Under the pieces are notes generated by a model. It saw only the letters and a list, made by a program, of their open reading frames with translations. It searched no databases and was not told the origin of the DNA. This document shows, piece by piece, positions 22,156 to 33,006 of a stretch of DNA of 64,000 nt. The number at the start of each line of letters is the position of its first letter. Position 1 is the first letter of the stretch. The translations under genes and the position numbers were made by a program. This DNA comes from Escallonia rubra. Lineage: Eukaryota > Streptophyta > Magnoliopsida > Escalloniales > Escalloniaceae. The stretch is taken from the NCBI GenBank assembly GCA_033065855.1, contig JAVXUO010000131.1, positions 384,501 through 448,500 on the forward strand, read 5' to 3'.

Positions 22156-24000
22156 CAGAAACATTACACTCCAACACTTAGAATATTTTTGGTGTTCTAT
22201 ACCATTCGCTACACTATGTAGCGAACGGTGTAGCAGAAACATTAAACTCTAACACTTAGAATATTTTTGGTGTTTTACTCCGTCCGCTACACTGTGTAGC
22301 GGACGGCGTAGCAAAAACATTACACTCCAACACTTAAAATATTTTTAGTATTTTATACCGTCCTCTACATAATGTAGCGGACGGCGTACCAGAAATATTA
22401 AACTCCAGCACTTAGAATATTTTTTGGTGTTTTATACTGTCTCCTACATAGCGTAGCGGATGGTGTAGCAAAAACATTAAACTCCAACACTTAGAATATT
22501 TTTGGTGTTTTATTACGTTCACTACACTGTGTAGCGGACGGTGTAGCAGAAACATTGCACTCCAACATTTAGATTATTTTTTGTGTTTTATATCATCCGC
22601 TACACTACGTAGCGGACGACGTAGCAGAAAATTTACACTCCAACACTTAGATTTTTTTTTTGGTGTTTTATTTTCGTCCGTTACACAGTGTAGCGGACGG
22701 CTTAGCAGAAACATTAGAGTCCAACACTTAGAATATTTTTGGTGTTCTGGCCGTCAGCTACACTATATAGCGGATGGCATAGCAGAAACATTACACTCCA
22801 ACACTTAGAATATTTTTGGGGTTTTATACCATCCACTACACTATGTAGCGGACGGTGTTGCAGAAACATTAAACTCTAACACTTAGAATATTTATGATGT
22901 TTTACTCCGTCTGCTACACTATGTAGCGGACGGCGTAGCAAAAACATTACACTCCAACACTTAGAATATTTTTAGTATTTTATATCGTTCGCTACATAAT
23001 GTAGCGGACGGTGTAGCAGAAATATTAAACTCCAACACTTAGAATATTTTTGGTATTTTACTACGTTCGCTACACTGTGTAGCGGACGGCGTAGCAGAAA
23101 CATTGCACTCCAACATTTAGATTATTTTTGGTTTTTTATATCGTCTGCTACACTATGTAGCGGACGGCGTAACAGAAACATTACACTCCAACACTTAGAT
23201 TTTTTTTGGTATTTTACTCCATCCGTTACACTGTGTAGCGGACGGCTTAGCAGAAACATTAGAGTCCAGCACTTAAAATATTTTTGGTGTTCTGGCCGTC
23301 TGCTACACTATATAGCAGATGGCATAGCAGAAACATTATATTCCAACACTTAGAATATTTTTGGTGTTTTATACCGTCCGCTACACAACAGAAAACATTA
23401 CACTCCAACACTTAGATTTTTTTTAGTGTTTTACTCCATCTGCCACACAGTGTAGCGGACAGCCCAGCAAAAACATTGGAGTCCAACACTTTTTTGGTAT
23501 TATGGTCGTCCGCTATACTATGTAGCGGACGGAGTAGCAGAAACATTAAACTCCAACACTTAGAATATTTTTGGTATTTTACTACGTCCCCTACACTATG
23601 TAGCGGTCGGCGTAGCAGAAACATTAAACTCTAACGCTTAGAATATTTTTTGGTGTTTTACTCCGTCCACTACACAGTGTAGCAGAAACATTGCACTCTA
23701 ACACTTGTTTTTAGTGTTTTACTCCATCCGCTAGAATGTGTAGCAGACAATGTAGCTGAAAACATTACACTCCAACACTTAGATTTTTTTTGGTGTTTAA
23801 CTCTGTTTGCTACACAGTGTAGTGGACGGCCTAGCAGAAACATTGGAGTCCAACACTTCGAATATTTTTGGTGTTCTGGCCGTCCGCTATACTATGTATC
23901 GGACGGAGTAGCAGAAACATTACACTCCAACACTTAGAAATTTTTTGGTGTTTTAGCCGTCCACTACATAGTGTAGCGGACAAAGTAGCAGAAACACCTA
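22156..24000. repeat. Hairpin tandem array, about 25 units of 77 bp
   Basis: Each unit reads roughly AGCAGAAACATTACACTCC, AACACTTAGAATATTTTTGG, TGTTTTA, then an imperfect palindrome of GTCCGCTACAC and its complement around a central A/T. Units are about 68-80 bp. Some palindromes carry compensating changes and some are decayed. The palindrome is the same word found in the terminal inverted repeats. A higher-order period is visible: the block starting at 22156 recurs at about 22779, and that at 22546 recurs at about 23091. The array fills the gap between the convergent transposase and PMD/Ulp1 genes and encodes nothing recognisable. Confidence 0.92.
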
Positions 24001-24195
24001 AAAAAAATTCCCTCATTTTCTTACCCACCATCAACCTGTCTCAAGAAGGGCAAAAAAAAAAACCACAACACACAAAATTCTTAACCACAACACAAATGTC
24101 TAATTCACATTGACTTTCATAAACAAATGAGATCAAATGTTTCAAAATCACAAGTAGTTTGAAGTAACAATGTTGTGTCATAAAAATAAATGTTT

Positions 24196-25060
24196 ACAAT
24201 TTCATTTGGCCACATCTTGAGCCGGATTCTCGTCGTTAGCCAGATTTACAATATTCCTAACTACTCTAGGTCGGCCAGTATGAATCTGCCAAGCTATCCT
24301 ATATCTAAAGTTTTCTATGTTTGCTTTGCTCCAGACGGCCTTCTTGAGGCTCTCATTCCGACAAATGTAGTCCATGTACATAATGACGAAGACGCCGCAG
24401 TCCGAATGATTAGCTTGTTTGGCTCTCCGTCTCTTCAATCGAACTTCAGTCTTCGGCTTCCCCGGTACTTTTAGTCCACAGAAAGAGTGAACCATGGCAC
24501 AAAACAGAACCTGTGGATAAATAAAAAATGGCGCAAGCTACGAGATGACAATTACAATAAGCAAAAAACAACAATCGCAAGATTACCATAGCATCCAATT
24601 GGGCTTTAAAAATTTTCTTCGCGGGCATCTCTCTGGCATTGTCGTGGAGACTATCGAGGATTGTTATGATCATTTTTTTTATTCATAACAAACCAAGTAC
24701 CAGTGGTTCACATTGCCCAAGAAGGGTAATAGAAAGACGTCCGCATCAAGGGCACTCACCGGACTCAACCTATTCTCAAGAAATGCAGTTAGCGAACTAG
24801 GCTGACGCCACTGGAGCAAGCTTTTCCTCCCCCTCACTGTTGTCCAACTTCTCCATTGGGGAATAAGCATGTCATGAAAAATCGCATCCAACAAAAAAAT
24901 GCGGGGATACGCATTCCCCCAATCCCAACCCCGACGCATCAAAAGTTTGACGTAGGCAGTGATCACAGTGTCTTCCAACCAAGCCCCCGGAGTTAGGGTG
25001 GACATTCTGTCCCACGAGATATTATAATCCATATTATTCAAGTTGTTCACACCACTTTCC
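24196..25060 (-). pseudogene. Ulp1-like cysteine protease domain
   Basis: On the minus strand, WLEDTVITAYVKLL (about 24940-24980) is followed by VFLLPFLGNVNHWYLVCYE (catalytic His in NHW, about 24682-24735). Next come ITILDSL (catalytic Asp, about 24645) and, after a GT-AG intron (about 24511-24586), QANHSDCGVFVIMYMDYIC (catalytic Cys, about 24368-24425). The His, Asp and Cys of the C48 (SUMO protease) fold are all recognisable. A stop and frame change lie between the His and Asp segments (about 24672). The C-terminus (ENPAQDVAK) ends at 24202. Transposon-borne Ulp1 genes are common in plant Mutator-like elements; whether they cut SUMO is not known. It probably forms the 3' part of the PMD gene upstream. 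Confidence 0.82.
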
Positions 25061-25795
25061 GCTCGTAACTTGGGGGGGCCCGCTAAAGTAACATTGGTGG
25101 ATTAAAGCATATTTTGTCGGCTTTAGAGGCTATAACGGATGCCCTTTGGAATAAGTGGGAATGACACGGGGGGGGGGGGGGGTCGACCGAGGGATATTAC
25201 CATCCGGGGGGATGGACATGAGGATATTGTCCTTTGTGCGGCTCTTCGGCTATCCCAAGGCCGGAGGGTCCCGCCCAAGGGATGAGTGGCAATGACTCGA
25301 AGAGATTGAAGTTTGCAAAGTCGAAGTCTTGTGTGACTTGACTCCAAGAGAGTGGTGTAACCTCCGAGTCTCCAAGCAAAGCAAACAAGGGGGCACTGAA
25401 CTCATCCCAATGAGCCATTCCCATCCCCTTTGGCGGCCTCCAAGCACCACCCATCCCAGCTACGGAGGGACCACCAACTCCCTGTCTCACCCTCTAAGTC
25501 TGCCCCTAGGGATCATCGTATCCCTCGCTCACATGAGGAGGCTGCCACCCCAGATAATCCGTATAACGGCTCATAAACTCCCCGCAGCCCTTCGTTAGTA
25601 CCTCAACCTAGAAGTGAAGATCCATTCCCAGGGCATCCAGCAGATCCTGCCGCTCAATGAGCTTCTGGAAAAAGGCGAGCGAGGCATGAACCTACATCCA
25701 AAGAGACAAATAAGTAACTTCAAATTCTACAAACAGGATTGAATGTAAAACAAGAAACATTAAATTCAACTAAAAGCATCAGGCGACTTACGAGT
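25061..25795 (-). pseudogene. Linker between PMD and Ulp1 domains
   Basis: Open minus-strand text at 25197-25490 (GVGGPSVAGMGGAWRPPKG, then SQVTQDFDFANFNLFESL and Gly/Pro-rich residues) has low complexity and no domain I recognise. A G12 run at 25170-25181 and stops on both sides break the frame. It may be a disordered linker of one PMD-Ulp1 protein, or the separate ends of two genes. This is inferred from position only. Confidence 0.4.
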
Positions 25796-27170
25796 TCATA
25801 TGTCCTACCGTCATCGATCTGACCCCTACGGTGGTACTTCTGCCCTACTGTCCACCTTATTGGGCTATTCTCTTCTGAGTGATGTGCTAGTACCACCCGA
25901 GATATTGCTCAATGCTGACGACGGGGTCAGGCTCCGAAACAATGGCTGTCAGCGTGTCTTGCCAAGAACCCCACAGTTCAATTTCGTTTGCACACAATTC
26001 ATGCGCATTCACCTTGCCAAACCATGGGACACCCAGGGGGTTCCTATTAACCCTCATATCTGAGGCATCGGCTCCCAACCCCTGCAGGCAGTCAAAATGG
26101 TGCATTGTGCGATCCGGTAGTTGCCACTCCTCGATCTCGAAGTGGATTAGTGGTGTGAGTTGCAACCCAGAGAGCGTGAAGATGAAAGACTTTGCCACCT
26201 GTCCCGTCAAACTTTTGTACGGCGCCCAACACATTTGGCCCAGAGATAGCGAGTCGAACTCTCCCCGATATAACGTAATGTTGTGATGGGGATCATCTCT
26301 CCTTGGGTAGTGGCTCTCCCTCCGACTGTACTCCCAAGTGCATTATCGAGGCCACACATTATTGGTTCCCTTCCTACGGTTGGGTGCGCCGGTAGTAATA
26401 TGTTCATAAGACCACACCTGAGAACAATAAAAAAAATATGTAATGCACCGACTAATAAAAAAATATCAAAAACTTAATTACAAAGAGCTATATGATATAC
26501 CTGCAACAATGAAAGACATGTACATATAGATTTAGAGTCATGCCTCGTTGCCATGTGCAATGCTCGATACAAGTATGCAAGAGTTGCTGCACCCCAGGCA
26601 TACTCCCGAACCTCTTGCAGGTTACCCAACAACACTAAATATTTAGTGCTTACCGTATTCTTCGAGCTCGTTGGGAATATAATTGGCCCCATCACCCACA
26701 GCAAGAAGGCCTTTGTGTGCAACACAAGCATCTCCTACGTGTAGTATTCCGGCAGAACCCCGAAGTTTTCTAACAACCACCTCAACTTTATCCCACCAGT
26801 GCTAAATTCACTCTCGGGTATCGAAGTAAAGAAGTCCCTAGCAGCTCTCTTTTTTATACTTTCGACGGAGGAGCTATTACCGGCCGCCCCGTCACCGGTA
26901 ACCCTAAGATGAACCCTACTTCTTCTAAGGTTATTGTCATCTCTCCAAGAGGAAAGTGAAACGTATTCGTTTCACTTCTCCACCTTTCAACAAGGGCACC
27001 TATTAAGTTTCGGTCAATTTGCTGAAAGATATTCCCATGCTTGAAAACCCCAAACCTAATTCCACGCAGTAATTTTTTTTTGGAATTTGTTCAATTGCCA
27101 GCTATTGAATTGTTCGGTTACTTCTACTGTATTGAGTGGTGCTCTTTCCTACGAATTAATAAAGACAATT
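25796..27170 (-). pseudogene. Plant mobile domain (PMD) gene
   Basis: Minus-strand pieces in family order. LIGALVERWRSETNTFHFPL and GEMTITLEEVGFILGLPV lie at about 26880-27020. They are followed by AFLLWVMGPIIFP and EYAWGAATLAYLYRALHMAT (about 26540-26720), and CLSLLQ ending at an intron (donor near 26500, acceptor near 26419). VWSYEHITTGAP begins the next exon. ITLYRGEFDSLSLGQMCWAP (about 26225-26283) and LTPLIHFEIEEWQLPDRTMH then lead to VSIEQYLGWY near 25890. This is the PMD fold found in MAIN/MAIL proteins and in transposons. Frameshifts lie at an A-run near 27075 and near 26890, with a TAG near 26735. Host PMD proteins act in transposon silencing; the role of the transposon version is unknown. 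Confidence 0.85.
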
Positions 27171-27640
27171 TAAGCAAAGCAAAAGGTATACAATGTTCGT
27201 GAGAATAAGAAAATAAACAAAAAATAAGCATCTTACTTGTCCATTCTAGATAGATGTACTAATATGGTTTTCTAGGTCATATAATATGCCATTTTTTGTG
27301 GCTAAAATTATGGAAAAACATCGAATTTTGGAAGCGCACATACACACGGAATCTAGAAATTACCAACATTAGCACATGCTCAATACATATATATAAATTA
27401 CCAACGTTAGCATATGCATAATACATAATCAAAACCATGCATAATACACAATACTCATCACAAACTCTAGATTATAAACAAATAAAGGATTTGTTTGTGA
27501 ACTTACGTGATTAATTAGACGATTAAAGGACTTCTTAGGATGAAATTGCACAGATATGCTTGCCAACGCCGCTAAGAAGATTGGGAAGAAGAAAGAAGGG
27601 AGAAGACTTTCGAAATTAGGATTTGTTGTATATATATAGG
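27171..27640. other. 5' flank of the PMD/Ulp1 gene
   Basis: AT-rich, no coding content recognised. Two near-repeats around ACCAACRTTAGCAYATGC lie at about 27362-27420. This is where the promoter and any first exons of the minus-strand gene should be. Confidence 0.35.
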
Positions 27641-28046
27641 CCGTCTGCTACCTAATGTAGCGAACAGTGTGGATAAGGAAAAAGTAACAGTCATGGGGGG
27701 ACAAGATTTGACACTTGTCAGTCAAAAGCCGTCCGCCACACTGTGTAACGGATGACTTTTTGACTGACAATTGTTAGGGCAAAAAAGTTGTCTGCTACAC
27801 TGTGTAGCAGACGGGCAGCGGGGGGTGTTTCGGTCAAAAGGTCTGTCCGCCACACAGTCTGACAGACGGACCTTTTTAAAAAATATATATATATTTTTTG
27901 GGCCGTCCATCCTCATCCTTAAAGGATGGACGGCCAGATCGCGCGGGCAACTTAGCCCATATTGCTCATGCAGTCAACATATCAGCTATATATATATATC
28001 GCGCGGGCAACTTAGCCCATATTGCTCCTGCAGTCAACAGATCAGC
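27641..28046 (-). repeat. Right terminal inverted repeat with hairpins
   Basis: Reverse-complement partner of 18925-19190. It has four palindromes near 27655, 27742, 27801 and 27856 and the outer GGATGGACGGCC hairpin at 27901-27934. A 60-bp unit beginning CGCGCGGGCAACTTAGCC is tandemly duplicated (27940-27999 and 28000 onwards) at the very end, which the left side lacks. Confidence 0.75.
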
Positions 28047-28049
28047 TCC

Positions 28050-28052
<3 letters not shown>

Positions 28053-28114
<62 letters not shown>
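28053..28114. repeat. (TA)n microsatellite
   Basis: About 62 bp of TA repeats between the right Mutator-like terminus and the acidic coding tail. It yields a spurious Tyr-Ile reading frame. Confidence 0.95.
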
Positions 28115-28118
<4 letters not shown>

Positions 28119-28273
28119 ACGCGAAAGACATAGAAAGTGTTGAAAATGATGAGGCTGAGTCCACTGACGAAGATGATGAATTACAAGATGAAAAGGACGA
28201 AGAGTCCCAGGAAGAAGAGGATGACGAGTCTAAAGATGAAGAAAATGATGATTCTCAAAATGAAGATGATTGA
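28115..28273 (+). pseudogene. Acidic C-terminal tail, possibly of CACTA TNP2
   Basis: The frame after the TA tract reads DDAKDIESVENDEAEST and continues almost wholly in Asp, Glu, Ser and Lys to a TGA at 28271-28273, followed by AT-rich sequence like a 3' UTR. TNP2 proteins commonly end in an acidic tail, and the position (after TNP2, before the second CACTA gene) fits. The connecting DUF4216 remainder was not found, so the assignment is tentative. Confidence 0.4.
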
Positions 28274-28495
28274 CTTGTAATGTTGTCACATGCATTGTAA
28301 TAAGTAACTTGAATATTTCACTTAATGTTACGACATAACAAAACCATCTTCTCAGTGTGACGTGTACTTGATTACTCCATAATAATATGGTGTTTATGCA
28401 GTTTTAGTGTAATTAAAAGCATGTGGTACGTAGCAGTTTCGTGTTGTCATTTTAATGTATTAATTTCTTTGGACTTCTTTTATACAAAGTCAGTT

Positions 28496-30183
28496 ATGGA
28501 TAGATTACAAGCCATTCGTGGTCGCGGTGGACGCCGAGCTGCATCCACCCCGGTGGCTCCCACCTTGTCATTTCCCACTGATGACGAGGCACATAGTGCA
28601 GGCATCCAGCAGGTGGGGCTCCAGCCCAAGCCACTGCCTCTACCCAGCCCCAAGTCGAGTCCTCTCATCCGCACGCTAGTTCCCCTTCTTCTGTGGGTTC
28701 GATCTCAGGAATATTTGAAAATAGCGTTTAGTCGTAATGTTAGACTTATATTTAAATTATATTTCAACTGTATTAATCATGATGTTTTGTAGGATCTCTC
28801 AAAGCTATGGCTCTGCGGGGTGCGCATCGATCCCTAGCGTAAATAAAGAGTTACTCTCACCGAGGGGCAGTAAATAAAAAAATCACATAATGCAACACTT
28901 ATCAATTTAATTTTGATAGTTATTATGATTCACTTATTTAATGATATTAGTCTATTTCTTTATCAGGATCTTGGAGTGTCCGGCAAAGAAGAAGATCGGC
29001 GTCCTTATGAATTGTCGATTCTTTTAGGCACGAATGTACTGGAATGACTGGGTTGCCGGGACGAGGGAGGCATTGTGGGAGGAGTGGCTGGTATGGTTTT
29101 CCTTTTTGTCAGTTATTATTTGTTTAATAAGTACCTGAAATTAAATTCATCATATTGATTGTGTAATTGGAAGCCTTGCAGAGGGGTTCGACTTTGAGTC
29201 ACCAGAGCAGCAGGCATTAGGGCAGCAGGCATTTTTTGCCTATATCGGTAAAAATTACCGGCGATGGCTACATGATGCATGGGAGTGGGTGAGGAAGATG
29301 TTGCCCGAGGGTGCCCCGATGGAGGAGTGGAAGGGGTGTCTCCCTCATTAGATCTCACCATATGTATGGGGGCAGATAGTTAATAAGTGGATCACCAATC
29401 CAGCATGGGAGATGAAGAGTAAGAGTGGGAGGGAGAACATGCAGGATCGGGATCCTACGCACACGGGGGGGTCAGTGCCTCACGACGTCATCCGACACAG
29501 GAATGCGGCTGAGCACCCGAACCTGGAGCCGGATGAGGTCTGTGCTCTGACGAAAAGGATAAGGATGATGCACATCGGGCAGGGGACTTTATTTCAGATA
29601 TTTCCCGACAGATCGATGTAAGTTAAAACTTAATTTGTTTATGCTATAATTTCGGCTATGTATTCAATGTCTGTCGACGTAATGTCTTCAATGTCAATCA
29701 CTAATTTGCATGACTTGTATGACCATATCAGGGGATCTGGGCAGCAATCCAACTAGCCATCAGCGTCCATAAGTACGGGCACGAGTACCAGGGGATTGAA
29801 GCGGTGGCTGTATACACCGGGGGTCGTCAATAGGCCGAAAGGGCTGTACACAGCCTGCCTAGCACGACTGTAGGTGTCATGATAGGAGCGTACCCACCCT
29901 CTATTGCCCCTCCACAGCCGCAGACACCACTCAGGAGCGATATTTTCACCTGGATGATATCTGTCACATTACAGAGGAGGTGTTTTGGATGATCAGTGCA
30001 CGGGGGGGGATCAGGTACAAACACTATATACGATTACTATCGAGATTAATTTGTATGTGCCTTTACATGCAGAGCATTGCTGCTGGACATACCGAGCCGG
30101 AACTGGATGACAGTACCCCTATGGACGAGGACGAGGACAGGGATGATCAGCAGGATCAAGATCCATGGCTCGACGAGCCCTGA
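28496..30183 (+). pseudogene. CACTA second gene, Transposase_24 (Ptta/En/Spm) type
   Basis: The first exon starts MDRLQAIRGRGGRRAAS at 28496. Introns with GT-AG ends are visible at about 29091-29181 and 30015-30070. The central exon (29182 to about 29619) is one frame with a single TAG (29349-29351). It holds WGQIVNKWITNPAW, RENMQDRDPTHTGGSVP and PDEVCALTKRIRM, matching the HTGGS-containing domain of plant Ptta/En/Spm transposases. The last exon reads AAGHTEPELDDSTPMDEDED and ends DPWLDEP, stop 30181-30183. Another stop lies near 29833. In En/Spm elements this second protein binds subterminal repeats, which here follow directly downstream. Confidence 0.7.
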
Positions 30184-30474
30184 GCCCTTCCCCTCTTCCC
30201 CTCCCGTGCTTTCCTGGACTTGTGCTCCTCTCCCCTCCCCCATTTGTATCCCCCTTCCGCTCTTGTCCCCGCTCCCTGTTATATCATGTCCAGAATGAAT
30301 AATATTGTATAAATTTTATATTTAATTAGTATACATATTTTTTATTTTTGAATAAATATATTGTGTTTTAGGGTTAAATGATATTGATGGATCAGCAATC
30401 ATTTAACCCTAATGTGGATTGAGAGAATTGGGATTGAATTTGAGTTACAGGTTTGGGTATTAAAAAAATTAAAC

Positions 30475-30869
30475 TTTCAGCGACGGATTTTATTTCGTCG
30501 CTAAAAGTTGGGTACATTAATTTTTTCCCACGAACTTTAAGCGATGGGGATTATGTCGCTAAAATCTTTAGTGACGGTATACTCTGTCGCTAATTATTTT
30601 TTGAACTTATTAATTTAAAAAAAATTAAACTAAAATATGAAAATTATCTTTAGCGACGGAATTTTCATCTCTAATGAATTTATCGTCCCGTCCCTAAAGT
30701 TGGTCTTTTTGGCGACAGATTTTCAAATTCCATCCCCAAACTTTTAGTGACGGGCTTAATCCGAACAGACTTTTAGCAACGGGGCTTCCGTTACTAAAAG
30801 TCTTTTACGACGGGACATTGACTTTTAGCGTCAGAATTTTCCATGGAAAAAGTCCAATTTCTTGTAGTG
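30475..30869 (+). repeat. CACTA right subterminal repeats and terminus
   Basis: At least ten copies of TTTAGCGACGG-like words in both orientations, many as small hairpins, end in TTTCTTGTAGTG at 30869. Its complement, CACTACAAGAAA, is the standard CACTA terminus. The next 3 bp are CTT, a candidate 3-bp target duplication. No left CACTA terminus is visible in the window. Confidence 0.85.
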
Positions 30870-32018
30870 CTTGAGCTTGAGCTGTACTTCTTCTTTGACA
30901 TAGAAAGGGTGAAAGGAAAACAAATTTCACTAAGGGGATGATCGGAGGTTAGGGCGTAGTATACTAGTTCAAGTGTTTTTACCTAATAATGCAAAATAAA
31001 TACTTATTTATCCGTTTGTTGCATTTCTAAACTTATTTACCTCCATTCTGCACTTTTGAAGGTCATGGTTTGCAACCACAATATCTAGGCTGAAAAGTGG
31101 TTTGTAACCACGATTTACAAGGCATTTTTTATTTTTAATATAACCCAAGAACTTTAAGATAATTACTACACAACCCTACTACTTTAAGATAGTTGCGATC
31201 TAACCCCAAAATTTTAGGAAAATGCAAATTTTTGCACTATTCGAGTGTTTACGTATGATATATTATTCACACCATGTAATTTCAAGATACAATGTTATTT
31301 TTGTGTATGTCGTCTATGGTTTATGACTTTATTGCCCGCCACGCTTCTCTTGTCATTTTTCAGTATCGAATCTTTTTACCAAGTGGACACACAGTCCGAT
31401 GCCTTACTTCCTTCTGAGTTGGACTAATGGTTATTATCAAGCACCGTCAAGCTTCTAGGATATTGGTTTTGTTCATGCCACTATTTAAAATAATACTCTT
31501 TTGTAGTAGATATTGGCAGAACTTTTTCTTTTATTTTTCTCACCACTTGGCTTTATCACTTTTCATTAATATGGGTGTCCATTTTAATCATGCTTATCAT
31601 GTGGTCAGAAACCATCTTGTATAGCTCGTATGCTTGGCTAGGGAGATCATGTTCCTTTGTCCTTGGCTATTGAATTATTCATTAAGCGTGACCACTTGGT
31701 CTTACTCTAGTCTTGTGGGTCTATGACTGCATTGCATTCTCTTATAACTATGATTCTTCGTCCACCACAAAATCATGTTGCTTTGTGGTCGGTTATCATG
31801 TTTTCCATAGCGCCGTGAAAAAGAGTTATTCTTTCCATTTCATCTTTCTCTAGATTATTTGTGTTACATAGTTCCTCAATATGGTTCACCTTCATTACTT
31901 TTTATTAGTTAAAGGGTAAATGAACCAAATTTTGTATAGCTAATAGAATTTTATTTCGCTTCTTCCTGCCAAAGTCGACAACATTTGGATTCTGATTATC
32001 TCTGCACTGAGTCTTATA
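30870..32018. other. AT-rich stretch without recognised gene
   Basis: Short open frames near 31245-31624 have no domain and no coding signature I can support. A GGTTTGCAACCACAA-type word occurs in both orientations near 31068-31105. This is the sequence into which the CACTA and hAT elements are set. Confidence 0.35.
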
Positions 32019-32026
32019 AATAGAAG

Positions 32027-32998
32027 CAGTAGCGGAGGCAGCAGGGGGCATAGGGGGACACGTGCCCACCTGCTGCCTCCTTCACAACTGGTTGTAGATG
32101 ATGAGGGGCTGGTTGTAGTCTTGTAGATGGTGATGTCCAGATGAGGGGGCAAGAGAGAGAGAGAGAGGGGTGCAGCTGGTGATGTCCAGATGAGGGGCTG
32201 GTTGTAGAAGGGTTGGAAGGTGGGTTTATGGACTTAAATGCTTGAATTTCAACCATTGATTAAATTAACGGTCATGATTTTCTTGAAAGAGCTCCATGTG
32301 TTTTATATTAGTACTAATAGATGATGCTATGATCAATGAACACAAAAGATGAACATTTTATCGGAAAAATGCTCCTACAATACGTTTGTTAAAACGCCTA
32401 GAAAAATACAACACTTTAACAAATTACGTTTAAATTAGAGAATCAAAATAAAAGACGCGTTAAAAGAATGACACTCAAATAAACGTCCTATATAAACGAT
32501 CTTTATACTATATTTTGTTGACGCAGCGTCAATCTTTGTCTCTGTAGTCGTCTCAATCTTTATTCTCTTCATATAACTATGTTGTTACGTGTTGACTCTT
32601 GTGTATAGTAAATTTTAATAAATTATTATGGAGTATAAGATTGTCTCTTGATCTCTTTGTGCTTTCATACTTGCAAATGGATTATGCGTTCGACAAAAGG
32701 TAAGACACAAAAATTAGGAAGTCTATTTTGATCAATAAAATGCAGTTTGTGTGTAATCTAGAATTAAATTGACACACAAGTTTTTGGGTTACCTTTAGAT
32801 TTACCAGGTGTAGGAAGTGAGTGTTTGAATTGGCTACTCGTAAATTTGTGGGTGTTTCACTCATGTCCGTTCGACCTACGCTCGTTTGATTTGTCTGTTT
32901 GTTGAGTTCAATACATTATCACAAAAGTTAGGCTTAGAAAAAAATTTCCTTTGTCAATTAGGTGCCCACCCCATACACAGTTTCTGGCTCCGCCACTG
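32027..32998. mobile_element. Non-autonomous hAT element, 972 bp
   Basis: The left end CAGTAGCGGAGGCAG and the complement of the right end, CAGTGGCGGAGCCAG, form a 15-bp imperfect terminal inverted repeat. The 8-bp flanks are identical, AATAGAAG (32019-32026 and 32999-33006), the hAT target-duplication length. No transposase is present. A GATGTCCAGATGAGGGG(C/G) word is repeated at about 32132 and 32182 with a (GA)n tract between. Relatives of its left end occur at 62600-62694. Confidence 0.92.
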
Positions 32999-33006
32999 AA
33001 TAGAAG

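Larger units (their letters stand above)
18925..28046. mobile_element. Large Mutator-like element with transposase and PMD/Ulp1 genes
   Basis: Inverted termini of about 260 bp or more (18925-19190 and about 27640-28046) share CTGAT..GTT.AC.GCA.G.GCAAT, GGATGGACGGCCCA, CTTTTGACC.AAACACCCCCC and several GTCCGCCACACTG-type hairpins. Inside are a FAR1/MULE transposase pseudogene (plus), a 1.8-kb hairpin repeat array, and a minus-strand gene with plant-mobile-domain and Ulp1-protease segments. Both outer edges abut (TA)n, so a 9-bp duplication cannot be read unambiguously. Mutator-like elements carrying Ulp1 genes are known (Kaonashi in Arabidopsis, CUMULE in melon). The combination with PMD and the central hairpin array is what stands out here. 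Confidence 0.75.

Noticed and set aside
22156..24000. CRISPR-like appearance of regular 77-bp repeats
   Set aside because: Repeats are contiguous with no unique spacers, the sequence is eukaryotic, and no cas genes are present. It is a tandem array inside a transposon.
27940..28060. Frames reading PYCSCSQ-type text that resemble the end of the TNP2 DUF4216 region
   Set aside because: The DNA is the terminal inverted repeat of the Mutator-like element: its complement occurs at 18925-18950. The peptide similarity is chance.
27771..28133. Frames ending in long Tyr-Ile runs
   Set aside because: Translation of a TA microsatellite, not coding.
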